Shown: in pieces, positions 14,339-28,900 of the stretch
Layout of the letters: every line of letters begins with the position of its first letter
How positions within the stretch are numbered: the stretch's first letter is position 1
Origin: Oscarella lobularis
Taxonomy: Eukaryota; Porifera; Homoscleromorpha; Homosclerophorida; Oscarellidae
Direction: 5' to 3'
DNA: 64,000 nucleotides
NCBI RefSeq assembly: GCF_947507565.1
Contig: NC_089191.1
Span: 2,321,627-2,385,626 of the forward strand
Program-made: the position numbers and the translations under genes
Notes under the pieces: model-generated
The model's input: the letters and a program-made list of their open reading frames with translations, nothing else
Database searches by the model: none
What the model was told of the DNA's origin: nothing

Positions 14339-17300
14339 TATGTTGGAGGTCTCTCTAATACCATACGACAGATATTGGAGGTCTCTCTATTACCATACGA
14401 AAGATATTTGAGGTCTCCTTAGTACCATACGAACAGATATTGGAGGTCTCCCTATTACCATACGGTAGATATTTGAGGTGTCCTTAGTACCATACGACCG
14501 ATATTGGTGGTCTCTCTAATACAATACCATACGACACATATTGGATTTCTCCCTAGTACCATACGACAGATATTGGAGGTCTCCTTAGTACCATACGGTA
14601 GATATTTGAGGTCTCCTTAGTACCATACGACAGATGTTGGAGGTCTCCCTAGTACCGTACGGTTTATATTGGAGGTCTCTCTAATACCATACCACAGATA
14701 TTTGAGGTCTCCTTAGTACCATGCAACAGATATTGGAGGTCTCTCTAATACCATACGACAGATATTGGAGGTCTCTCTAATACCATACGACAGATATTGG
14801 AGGTCTCCCTAGTACCATACGACAGATATTGGAGGTCTCTCTAATACCATACGACAGATATTGGAGGTCTCTCTAATACAATACGACAGATATTGGAGGT
14901 CTCTCTAATACCATACGACAAATATTGGAGGTCTCCCTATTACCATACGGTAGATATTTAAGGTGTCCTTAGTACCATACGACCGATATTGGAGGTCTCT
15001 CTAATACCATACGACAGATATTGGAGGTCTCCTGAGTACCAGACGACAGATACTGGAGGTCTCTGTAATACCATACGACAGATATTGGAGGTCTCTCTAA
15101 TACCATACGACAGATATTGGAGGTCTCTCTAATACCATACGACAAATATTGGAGGTCTCTCTAATACCATACGACAGATATTGGAGGTCTCTCTAATATA
15201 CAATACGACAGATATTGGAGGTCTCTCTAATACCATACGACAGATATTGGATTTCTCTCTAACACCATACGACAGATATTGGAGGTCTCTCTAATACCAT
15301 ACGACAGATATTAGAGGTCTTCTTAGTACCTTACGGCAGATATTGGAGGTCTCTCTAATATACATTACGACAGATATTGGAGTTCTCTCTTAGACCATAC
15401 GACAGATATTGGAGGTCTCCTTAGTACCATGCGACAGATATTGGAGGTCTCTCTGATACCATACGACAGATATTGGAGGTCTCTCTAATACCATACGACA
15501 GATATTGGAGGTCTCCCTAGTACCATACGACAGATATTGGAGGTCTCTCTAATACCATACGACAGATATTGGAGGTCTCTCTAATACCATACGACAAATA
15601 TTGGAGGCCTCTCTAATACCATACGACAGATATTGGGGGTCTCCTTAGTACCATACGGAAGATATTGGAGGTCTTTCTAATACCATACGACAGATATTGG
15701 AAGTCTCCCTAATACCATACGACAGATATTGGAGGTCTCCTGAGTACCAGACGACAGATATTGGAGGTCTCTCTAATACCATACGACAGATATTGGAGGT
15801 CTCTCTAATACCATACGACAGATATTGGAGGTCTCTCTAATACCATACGACAGATATTGGAGGTCTCTCTAATACCATACGACAAATATTGGAGGTGTCT
15901 CTAATACCATACGACAGATATTGGAGGTCTCTCTAATATACAATACGACAGATATTGGAGGTCTCTGTAATACCATACGACAGATATTGGATTTCTCTCT
16001 ATTACCATACGACACATATTGGAGGTCTCCCTAGTACCGTACGGTGGATAGTTGAGGTCTCCTTAGTACCATACGGCAGATATTGGAGGTCTCTCTAATA
16101 TACAATACGACAGATATTGGAGGTCTCTCTAATATTATACGACAGATATACGGATTTCTCTCTAATACCATACGGCAGATATTGGAGGTCTCCCTAGTAC
16201 CATTCGACAGATTTTTTAGGTCTCTCTAATACCATACGACAGATATTGGAGGTCTCTCTAATACCATACGACAGATATTGGAGGTTTCTCTAATACCATA
16301 CGACAGATATTGGAGGTCTCTCTAATACAATACGACAGATATTGGATGTCTCTCTAATACCATACGACAGATATTGGAGGTCTCTCTAATACCATACGTC
16401 AGATATTGGTGGTCTCCCTAGTACCGTACTGTAGATACTTGAGGTCTCCTTAGTACCATACGACAGATATTGGAGGTCTCTCTAATACCATACGACAGAT
16501 ATTGGAGGTCTCCCTAGTACCACGCGACAGATATTGGAGGTCTCTATAATACCATACTACAGATATTGGAGGTCTTTCTAATACCATACGACAGTTATTG
16601 GATTTCTCCCTAGTACCATACGACAGATATTGGAGTTCTCTCTAATACCATACGACAGATATTGGAGGTCTCTCTAATACCATACGAATGATATTGGGGG
16701 TCTCCTTAGTACCATACGGTAGATATTGGAGGTCTCTCTAATACCATACCACAGATATTGGATGTCTCTCTAATACCATACGACAGATATTGGAGGTCTT
16801 TCTAATACCATACGACAGATACTGGAGGTCTCTCTAATACCATACGAATGATATTGGAGGTCTCCTTAGTACCATAGGACAGATATTGGAGGTCTCTTAT
16901 ACCATACGACAGATATTGGAGGTCTCTCTAATACCATACGAATGATATTGGGGGTCTCCTTAGTACCATACGGTAGATATTGGAGGTCTCTCTAATACCA
17001 TACCACAGATATTGGATGTCTCTCTAATACCATACGACAGATATTGGAGGTCTTTCTAATACCATACGACAGATACTGGAGGTCTCTCTAATACCATACG
17101 AATGATATTGGAGGTCTCCTTAGTACCATAGGACAGATATTGGAGGTCTCTTATACCATACGACAGATATTGGAGGTCTCTCTAATACCATACGTCAGAT
17201 ATTTGAGGTCTCCTTAGTACCATACGACAGATACTAAAGGTCTCTCTAATACCATACGACAAATGTTTGAGGTCTCCCTAGTACCGTACGGTTGATATTG

Positions 17301-18630
17301 GATGTCTCTCTAATACCATACGACAGATATTTGAGGTCTCTCTAATACCATACCACAGATATTGGAGGTCTCTCCAATACCATACTACAGATATTGGAGG
17401 TCTTTCTAATACCATACGACACATATTGGATTTCTCCCTAGTACCATACGACAGATATTGGAGGTCTCCTTAGTACCATACGGTAGATATTTGAGGTCTC
17501 CTTAGTACCATACGACAGATGTTGGAGGTCTCCCTAGTACCGTACGGTTGATATTGGAGGTCTCTCTAATACCATACCACAGATATTGGAGGTCTCCTTA
17601 GTACCATGCAACAGATATTGGAGGTCTCTCTAATACCATACGACAGATATTGGAGGTCTCTCTAATACCATACGACAGATATTGGAGGTCTCCCTAGTAC
17701 CATACGATAGATATTGGAGGTCTCTCTAATACCATACGACAGATATTTGAGGTCTCTCTAATACCATACGACAGATTTTGGAGGTCACCTTATTACCATA
17801 GGACAGATATTGGAGGACTCCCTAGTACCATTCGACAGATATTGGAGGTCTCTTTAGTACCATACGACAGATATTGTAGGTCTCCCTAGTACCATACGAC
17901 AGATATTGTAGGCCTCCCTAGTACCATACGACAGATATTGGAGGTCTCCTGAGTACCAGACGACAGATACTGGAGGTCTCTCTAATACCATGCGACAGAT
18001 ATTGGAGGTCTCTCTAATACCATACGACAGATATTGGAGGTCTCTCCAATACCATACGACAGATATTGGAGGTCTCTCTAATACCATACGACAGATATTG
18101 GAGGTCTCTCTAATATACAATACGACAGATATTGGAGGTCTCTCTAATACCATACGACAGATATTGGATTTCTCTCTAATACCATACGACAGATATTGGA
18201 GGCCTCTCTAATACCATACGACAAATATTAGAGGTCTTCTTAGTACCATACGGCAGATATTGGAGGTCTCTCTAATATACATTACGACAGATATTGGAGG
18301 TCTCTCTAATACCATACGACAGATATTGGATTTCTCTCCAATACCATACGACAGATATTGGAGTTCTCTCTTATACCATACGACAGATATTGGAGGTCTC
18401 CTTAGTACCATACGACAGATATTGGAGGTCTCTCTAATACCATACGACAGATATTGGAGGCCTCTTTAATACCATACGACAGATATTGGGGGTCTCCTTA
18501 GTACCATACGGAAGATATTGGAGATCTTTCTAATACCATACGACAGATATTGGAAGTCTTCCTAGTACCATACTGTAGATATTTGAGGTCTCCTTAGTAC
18601 CATACGACAGATATTGGAGGTCTCTCTAAT

Positions 18631-19270
18631 ACCATAAGACAGATATTGGAGGTCTCCCTAGTACCGTGCGGTAGATACTTGAGGTCTCCTTAGTACCATA
18701 CGTCAGATATTGGAGGTCACTCTAATACCATACGACAGATATTGGAGGTCTCTCTATTACCATACGTGAGATATTGGAGGTATCCTTAGTACCATACGGT
18801 AGATATTTGAGGTCTCCTTAGTACCTTTCGACAGATACTAAAGGTCTCTCTAATACCATACCTCAGATATTGGAGGTCTCCTTAGTACCATACGGTTGAT
18901 ACTTGAGGTCTCCTTAGTACCATACGACAGATATTGGAGGTCTCTCTAATACCATAAGACAGATATTGGAGGTCTCCCTAGTACAGTGCTGTAGATACTT
19001 GAGGTCTCCTTAGTACCATACGACAGATATTGGAGGTCACTCTAATACCATACGACAGATATTGGAGTTCTCTCTATTACCATACGTGAGATATTGGAGG
19101 TATCCTTAGTACCATACGGTAGATATTTGAGGTCTCCTTAGTACCTTTCGACAGATACTAAAGGTCTCTCTAATACCATACGTCAGATATTGGAGGTCTC
19201 CTTAGTACCATGCGGTTGATACTTGAGGTCTCCTTAGTACCATACGACAGATATTGGAGGTCTCTCTAAT
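18631..19270. repeat. 320-bp tandem duplication within the 32-bp satellite
   Basis: A ten-monomer block carrying CATAAGACAG, then a GTGCGGTAGATACTTGAGG-type variant, then GTACCTTTCGACAGATACTAAAGG, starts near 18,631 and repeats near 18,951 (320 bp = 10 x 32). Part of the block reappears near 21,600. Confidence 0.7.
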
Positions 19271-19499
19271 ACCATACGAAATATATTGGAGGTCTCTCTA
19301 ATACCATACGACAGATATTGGAGGTCTCTCTAATACCATACGACAGATATTGGAGGTCTCTCTAATACCATATGACAGATATTGGAGGTCTCCTTAGTAC
19401 AGTAAGGTAGATACTTGAGGTCTCCTTAGTACAATACGGCAGATATTGGAGGTCTCTCTAATACCATACGGCAGATATTGGAGGTCTCTCTATTACCAT

Positions 19500-22400
19500 A
19501 CGGTAGATATTTGAGGTCTCCTTAGTACCATACGACCGATATTGGAGGTCTCTCTAATACCATACGACAGATATTGGAGGTCTTTCTAATACCATACGAC
19601 AGATATTGTAGGTCACTCTAATACAATACGACAGATATTGGAGGTTTCTCTAATACCATACGACAGATTTTGGAGGTCTCTCTAATACAATACGAAGGAT
19701 ACTTGAGGTCTTCTTAGTGCCATACGGCAAATTTTGGAGGTCTTTCTAATATTATATGGCAGATATTGGAGGTCTCCCTAGTACCATACGACAGATATTG
19801 GAGGTCTCTCTAATACCATACGACAGATATTGGATGTCTCTCTAATACCATACGACAGATATTGGACGTCTCCTTAGTACCATACGACAGATATTGGAGG
19901 TCTTCCTAGTACCATACGTTAGATATTGAGGTCTCCTTAGTACCATACGACAGATATTGGAGGTCTCTCTAATACCATACGACAGATATTGGAGGTCTCT
20001 GTAATACCATACGAAGGACATTGGAGGTCTCTCTAATACCATAAGACAGATATTGGAGGTCTCTGTAATACAATAGGACAGATATTGGAGGTCTCTCTAA
20101 TACCATACGACAGATTTTGGATTTCTCTCTAATACCATACGACAGATATTGGAGGTCTCTCTAATACCATACGACAGATATTAGATGTCTTCTTAGTACC
20201 ATACGGCAGATATTGGACGTCTCTCTAATATACAATACGACAGATATTGGAGGTCTCTCTAATACCATACGACAGATATTGGAGGTCTCTCTATTATACA
20301 ATACGACAGATATTGGAGGTCTCTCTAATACCATACGGCAGATATTGGAGGTCTCTCTAATATAAAATACGACAGATATTGGAGGTCTCTCTAATACCAT
20401 ACGACAGATATTGGAGGTCTCTCTAATACCATACGACAGATATTGGAGGTCTCTCTAGTACCATACGAAAGATATTGGAGGTCTCCCTAGTACCATACGG
20501 TAGATATTGGAGGTCTCTCTAGTACCATACGACAGATATTGGAGGTCTCTCTAATACCATACGATAGATATTGGAGGTCTCCCTAGTACCATACGGTAGA
20601 TATTTGAGGTCTCTCTAATACCATACGACAGATTTTGGAGGTCACCTTATTACCATAGGACAGATATTGGAGGACTCCCTAGTACCATTCGACAGATATT
20701 GGAGGTCACTTTAGTACCATACGAGAGATATTGTAGGTCTCCCTAGTACCATACGACAGATATTGTAGGCCTCCCTAGTACCATACGACAGATATTGGAG
20801 GTCTCCTGAGTACCAGACGACAGACATTGGAGGTCTCTGTAATACCATACGACAGACATTGGAGGTCTCTCTAATACCATAAGACAGATATTGGAGGTCT
20901 CTGTAATACAATAGGACAGATATTGGAGGTCTCTCTAATACCATACGACAGATTTTGGATTTCTCTCTAATACCATATCTCTAATACCATACGAGAGATA
21001 TTGGAGGTCTCTCTAACATACAATACGACAGATATTGGAGGTTTCTCTAATACCATACGGAAGATATTGGAGGTCTCTCTAATATAAAATACGACAGATA
21101 TTGGAGGTCTCTCTAATACCATACGACAGATATTGGAGGTCTCTCTAATACCATACGACAGATATTGGAGGTCTCTCTAGTACCATACGAAAGATATTGG
21201 AGGTCTCCCTAGTACCATACGGTAGATATTGGAGGTCTCTCTAATACCATACGACAGATATTGGAGGTCTCTCTAATATAAAATACGACATATATTGGAG
21301 GTCTCTCTAAAACCATACGACAGATATTGGAGGTCTCTCTAATACCATACGACGGATATTGGAGGTCTCTCTAGTACCATACGAAAGATATTGGAGGTCT
21401 CCCTAGTACCATACGGTAGATATTGGAGGTCTCTCTAATACGATACGACAGATATTGGAGGTCTCTCTAATACCATACGATAGATATTGGAGGTCTCCGT
21501 AGTACCATACGGTAGATATTTGAGGTCTCTCTAGTACCATACGACAGATATTGGAGGTCACTCTAATACCATACGACAGATATTGGAGTTCTCTCTATTA
21601 CCATACGTGAGATATTGGAGGTATCCTTAGTACCATACGGTAGATATTTGAGGTCTCCTTAGTACCTTTCGACAGATACTAAAGGTCTCTCTAATACCAT
21701 ACGTCAGATATTGGAGGTCTCCTTAGTACCATGCGGTTGATACTTGAGGTCTCCTTAGTACCATACGACAGATATTGGAGGTCTCTCTAATACCATACGA
21801 AATATATTGGAGGTCTCTCTAATACCATACGACAGATATTGGAGGTCTCTCTAATACCATACGACAGATATTGGAGGTCTCTCTAATACCATATGACAGA
21901 TATTGGAGGTCTCCTTAGTACAGTAAGGTAGATACTTGAGGTCTCCTTAGTACAATACGGCAGATATTGGAGGTCTCTCTATTACCATACGGCAGATATT
22001 GGAGGTCTCTCTATTACCATACGGTAGATATTTGAGGTCTCCTTAGTACCATACGACCGATATTGGAGGTCTCTCTAATACCATACGACAGATATTGGAG
22101 GTCTTTCTAATACCATACGACAGATATTGTAGGTCACTCTAATACAATACGACAGATATTGGAGGTTTCTCTAATACCATACGACAGATTTTGGAGGTCT
22201 CTCTAATACAATACGAAGGATACTTGAGGTCTTCTTAGTGCCATACGGCAAATTTTGGAGGTCTTTCTAATATTATATGGCAGATATTGGAGGTCTCCCT
22301 AGTACCATACGACAGATATTGGAGGTCTCTCTAATACCATACGACAGATATTGGATGTCTCTCTAATACCATACGACAGATATTGGACGTCTCCTTAGTA

Positions 22401-25100
22401 CCATACGACAGATATTGGAGGTCTTCCTAGTACCATACGTTAGATATTGAGGTCTCCTTAGTACCATACGACAGATATTGGAGGTCTCTCTAATACCATA
22501 CGACAGATATTGGAGGTCTCTGTAATACCATACGAAGGACATTGGAGGTCTCTCTAATACCATAAGACAGATATTGGAGGTCTCTCTAATACCATACGAC
22601 AGATATTGGAGGTCTCTGTAATACCATACGAAGGACATTGGAGGTCTCTCTAATACCATAAGACAGATATTGGAGGTCTCTGTAATACAATAGGACAGAT
22701 ATTGGAGGTCTCTCTAATACAATACGACAGATTTTGGATTTCTCTCTAATACCATACGACAGATATTAGATGTCTTCTTAGTACCATACGGCAGATATTG
22801 GACGTCTCTCTAATATACAATACGACAGATATTGGAGGTCTCTCTAATACCATACGACAGATATTGGAGGTCTCTCTATTATACAATACGACAGATATTG
22901 GAGGTCTCTCTAATACCATACGGCAGATATTGGAGGTCTCTCTAATATAAAATACGACAGATATTGGAGGTCTCTCTAATACCATACGACAGATATTGGA
23001 GGTCTCTCTAATACCATACGACAGATATTGGAGGTCTCTCTAGTACCATACGAAAGATATTGGAGGTCTCCCTAGTACCATACGGTAGATATTGGAGGTC
23101 TCTCTAGTACCATACGACAGATATTGGAGGTCTCTCTAATACCATACGATAGATATTGGAGGTCTCCCTAGTACCATACGGTAGATATTTGAGGTCTCTC
23201 TAATACCATACGACAGATTTTGGAGGTCACCTTATTACCATAGGACAGATATTGGAGGACTCCCTAGTACCATTCGACAGATATTGGAGGTCACTTTAGT
23301 ACCATACGAGAGATATTGTAGGTCTCCCTAGTACCATACGACAGATATTGGAGGTCTCCTGAGTACCAGACGACAGACATTGGAGGTCTCTGTAATACCA
23401 TACGACAGACATTGGAGGTCTCTCTAATACCATAAGACAGATATTGGAGGTCTCTGTAATACAATAGGACAGATATTGGAGGTCTCTCTAATACCATACG
23501 ACAGATTTTGGATTTCTCTCTAATACCATATCTCTAATACCATACGAGAGATATTGGAGGTCTCTCTAACATACAATACGACAGATATTGGAGGTTTCTC
23601 TAATACCATACGGAAGATATTGGAGGTCTCTCTAATATAAAATACGACAGATATTGGAGGTCTCTCTAATACCATACGACAGATATTGGAGGTCTCTCTA
23701 ATACCATACGACAGATATTGGAGGTCTCTCTAGTACCATACGAAAGATATTGGAGGTCTCCCTAGTACCATACGGTAGATATTGGAGGTCTCTCTAATAC
23801 CATACGACAGATATTGGAGGTCTCTCTAATATAAAATACGACATATATTGGAGGTCTCTCTAAAACCATACGACAGATATTGGAGGTCTCTCTAATACCA
23901 TACGACGGATATTGGAGGTCTCTCTAGTACCATACGAAAGATATTGGAGGTCTCCCTAGTACCATACGGTAGATATTGGAGGTCTCTCTAATACGATACG
24001 ACAGATATTGGAGGTCTCTCTAATACCATACGATAGATATTGGAGGTCTCCGTAGTACCATACGGTAGATATTTGAGGTCTCTCTAATACCATACGACAG
24101 ATTTTGGAGGTCACCTTATTACCATAGGACAGATATTGGAGGACTCCATAGTACCATTCGACAGATATTGGAGGTCTTTTTAGTACCATACGACAGATAT
24201 TGTAGGTCTTTCTAGTACCATACGACAGATATTGGAGGCCTCCCTAGTACCATACGACAGATATTGGAGGTCTCCTGAGTACCAGACGACAGATATTGGA
24301 GGTCTCTCTAATATACATAACGACAGATATTGGACTTCTCTCTAATACCATACGACAGATTTTGGAGGTCTCTCTAATACAATACGAAGGATACTGGAGG
24401 TCTTCTTAGTGCCATACGGCAAATTTTGGAGGTCTTTCTAATAATATATGACAAATATTGGAGGTCTCCCTAGTACCATACGACAGATATTGGAGGTCTC
24501 TCTAATACCATACGACAGATATTGGATGTCTCTCTAATACCATACGACAGATATTGGACGTCTCCTTAGTACCATACGAGAGATATTGGAGGTCTTCCTA
24601 GTACCATACTTTAGATATTGAGGTCTACTTAGTACCATACGACAGATATTGGAGGTCTCTCTAATACAATACGACAGATATTGGAGGTCTCTGTAATACC
24701 ATACGACAGACATTGGAGGTCTCTCTAATACCATACGACAGATTTTGGAGGTCTCTGTAATACAATAGGACAGATATTGGAGGTCTCTCTAATACCATAC
24801 GACAGATTTTGGATTTCTCTCTAATACCATACGACAGATATTGGAGGTCTCTCTAATACAATACGACAGATGTTAGATGTCTTCTTAGTACCATACGGCA
24901 GATATTGGAGATCTCTCTAATATACAATACGACAGATATTGGAGATCTCTCTAATACCATACGAGAGATATTGGAGGTCTCTCTAACATACAATACGACA
25001 GATATTGGAGGTTTCTCTAATGCCATACGGCAGATATTGGAGGTCTCTCTAATATAAAATACGACAGATATTGGAGGTCTCTCTAATACCATACGACAGA
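19500..25100. repeat. About 2.5-kb higher-order repeat, two close copies plus a diverged third
   Basis: Long runs of private variants recur at offsets of 2,521-2,585 bp: 19,842 matches 22,363, 20,161 matches 22,746 and 20,711 matches 23,291. The small change of offset reflects gained or lost monomers, including a 96-bp internal duplication near 22,560-22,650. A third, more diverged copy starts near 24,534. The first two look nearly identical, so the duplication is recent or homogenised. Confidence 0.7.
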
Positions 25101-25599
25101 TATTGGAGGTCTCTCTAATACCATACGAAAGATATTGGAGGTCTCCCTAGTACCATACGGTAGATATTGGAGGTCTCTCTAATACCATACGACAGATATT
25201 GGAGGTCTCTCTAATACCATACGATAGATATTGGAGGTCTCCCTAGTACCATACGGTAGATATTTGAGGTCTCTCTAATACCATACGACAGATTTTGGAG
25301 GTCACCTTATTACCATAGGACAGATATTGGAGGACTCCCTAGTACCATTCGACAGATATTGGATGTCTCTTTAGTACCATACGAAAGATATTGTAGGTCT
25401 CCCTAGTACCATACGACAGATATTGTAGGCCTCCCTAGTACCATACGACAGATATTGGAGGTCTCCTGAGTACCAGACGACAGATACTGGAGGTCTCTCT
25501 AATACCATACGACAGATATTGCAGGTCTCTCTAATACCATGCGACAGATATTCGAGGTCTCTCTAATACCATACGACAGATATTGGAGGTCTCTCTAAT

Positions 25600-28500
25600 A
25601 CCATACGACAGATATTGGAGGTCTCTCTAATATACAATACGACAGATATTGGAGGTCTCTCTAATACCATACCACACTTATTGGAGGTCTCCTTAGTACC
25701 ATACGACAGATATTGGAGGTCTCTCTAATACCATACGACAGATATTGGAGGCCTCTTTAATACCATACGACAGATATTGGGGGTCTCCTTAGTACCATAC
25801 GGAAGATATTGGAGGTCTTTCTAATACCATACGACAGATATTGGAAGTCTTCCTAGTACAATACGGTAGATATTTGAAGTCTCCTTAGTACCATACGACA
25901 GATATTGGAGGTCTCTCTAATACCATACGACAGATATTGGAGGTCTCTGTAATACCAAACGACAGACATTGGAGGTCTCTCTAATACCATACGACAGATA
26001 TTGGAGGTCTCTGTAATACAATAGGACAGATATTGGAGGTCTCTCTAATACCATACGACAGATTTTGGATTTCTCTCTAATACCATACGACAGATATTGG
26101 AGGTCTCTCTAATACCATACGACAGATATTAGATGTCTTCTTAGTACCATACGGCAGATATTGGAGGTCTCTCTAATATACAAAACGACAGATATTGGAG
26201 GTCTCTCTAATACCATACGACAGATATTGGATGTCTCTGCAATACCATACGACAGATATTGGAGGTCTCTTTAGTATCATACAACAGATATTGAGGTCTC
26301 CTTAGTACCATACGACAGATATTGGAGGTCTCTGTAATACCATACGACAGACATTGGAGTTCTCTCTAATACCATACGACAGATATTGGAGGCCTCTGTA
26401 ATACAATAGGACAGATATTGGAGGTCTCTCTAATACCATACGACAGATATTGGAGGTCTCCTTAGTACCATACGACAGATATTGAAGGTCTCTCTAATAC
26501 CATACGACAGTTATTGGAGGTCTCTCTAGTACCATACGGCAGATATTGGAGGACTCCCTAGTACCGTACGGTATATATTGGAGGTCTCTCTAATACCATA
26601 CGACAGATATTGGAGGTCTCTCTAATACCATACGACAGATATTGGAGGTCTCCTTAGTACCATACGGCAGATATTGGAGGTCTTTCTTATACCATACGAC
26701 AGATATTGGAGGTCTCTGTAATACAATAGGACAGATATTGGAGGTCTCTCTAATACCATACGACAGATTTTGGATTTCTCTCTAATACCCTACGACAGAT
26801 ATTGGAGGTCTCTCTAATACCATACGACAGATATTAGATGTCTTCTTAGTACCATACGGCAGATATTGGAGGTCTCTCTAATATACAAAACGACAGATAT
26901 TGGAGGTCTCTCTAATACCATACGACAGATATTGGATGTCTCTGCAATACCATACGACAGATATTGGAGGTCTCTTTAGTATCATACAACAGATATTGAG
27001 GTCTCCTTAGTACCATACGACAGATATTGGAGGTCTCTGTAATACCATACGACAGACATTGGAGTTCTCTCTAATACCATACGACAGATATTGGAGGTCT
27101 CTGTAATACAATAGGACAGATATTGGAGGTCTCTCTAATACCATACGACAGATATTGGAGGTCTCTCTAATATACAATACGACAGATATTGGAGGTCTCT
27201 CTAATACCATACCACACTTATTGGAGGTCTCCTTAGTACCATACGACAGATATTGGAGGTCTCTCTAATACCATACGACAGATATTGGAGGCCTCTTTAA
27301 TACCATACGACAGATATTGGGGGTCTCCTTAGTACCATACGGAAGATATTGGAGGTCTTTCTAATACCATACGACAGATATTGGAAGTCTTCCTAGTACA
27401 ATACGGTAGATATTTGAAGTCTCCTTAGTACCATACGACAGATATTGGAGGTCTCTCTAATACCATACGACAGATATTGGAGGTCTCTGTAATACCAAAC
27501 GACAGACATTGGAGGTCTCTCTAATACCATACGACAGATATTGGAGGTCTCTGTAATACAATAGGACAGATATTGGAGGTCTCTCTAATACCATACGACA
27601 GATTTTGGATTTCTCTCTAATACCATACGACAGATATTGGAGGTCTCTCTAATACCATACGACAGATATTAGATGTCTTCTTAGTACCATACGGCAGATA
27701 TTGGAGGTCTCTCTAATATACAAAACGACAGATATTGGAGGTCTCTCTAATACCATACGACAGATATTGGATGTCTCTGCAATACCATACGACAGATATT
27801 GGAGGTCTCTTTAGTATCATACAACAGATATTGAGGTCTCCTTAGTACCATACGACAGATATTGGAGGTCTCTGTAATACCATACGACAGACATTGGAGT
27901 TCTCTCTAATACCATACGACAGATATTGGAGGTCTCTGTAATACAATAGGACAGATATTGGAGGTCTCTCTAATACCATACGACAGATATTGGAGGTCTC
28001 CTTAGTACCATACGACAGATATTGAAGGTCTCTCTAATACCATACGACAGTTATTGGAGGTCTCTCTAGTACCATACGGCAGATATTGGAGGACTCCCTA
28101 GTACCGTACGGTATATATTGGAGGTCTCTCTAATACCATACGACAGATATTGGAGGTCTCTGTAATACAATAGGACAGATATTGGAGGTCTCTCTAATAC
28201 CATACGACAGATTTTGGATTTCTCTCTAATACCATACGACAGATATTGGAGGTCTCTCTAATACCATACGACAGATATTAGATGTCTTCTTAGTACCATA
28301 CGGCAGATATTGGAGGTCTCTCTAATATACAAAACGACAGATATTGGAGGTCTCTCTAATACCATACGACAGATATTGGATGTCTCTGCAATACCATACG
28401 ACAGATATTGGAGGTCTCTTTAGTATCATACAACAGATATTGAGGTCTCCTTAGTACCATACGACAGATATTGGAGGTCTCTGTAATACCATACGACAGA

Positions 28501-28900
28501 CATTGGAGTTCTCTCTAATACCATACGACAGATATTGGAGGTCTCTGTAATACAATAGGACAGATATTGGAGGTCTCTCTAATACCATACGACAGATATT
28601 GGAGGTCTCCTTAGTACCATACGACAGATATTGAAGGTCTCTCTAATACCATACGACAGTTATTGGAGGTCTCTCTAGTACCATACGGCAGATATTGGAG
28701 GACTCCCTAGTACCGTACGGTATATATTGGAGGTCTCTCTAATACCATACGACAGATATTGGAGGTCTCTCTAATACCATACGACAGATATTGGAGGTCT
28801 CCTTAGTACCATACGGCAGATATTGGAGGTCTTTCTTATACCATACGACAGGTATTGGAGGTCTCCCTAGTACCATACGACAGATATTGGAGGTCTCTCT
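25600..28900. repeat. 1,540-bp higher-order repeat with nested 0.6-0.7 kb sub-blocks
   Basis: TATACAATAC at 25,631 recurs at 27,171, and TTAGATGTCTTCTTAGTACC at 26,129 recurs at 27,669; both offsets are 1,540 bp. In the stretches compared by eye (26,101-26,260 and 27,641-27,800) the copies are identical. The same marker also occurs at 26,834 and 28,278, giving nested sub-repeats of 705 and 609 bp. This is the most homogeneous part of the array. Confidence 0.72.

Noticed and set aside
17854-27210. Many 60-99 codon frames with MVLERPPISVVWY-type peptides
   Set aside because: They are translations of the 32-bp satellite; 32 is not a multiple of three, so the peptide cycles through frames and ends at chance stops. 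No unique sequence flanks them.
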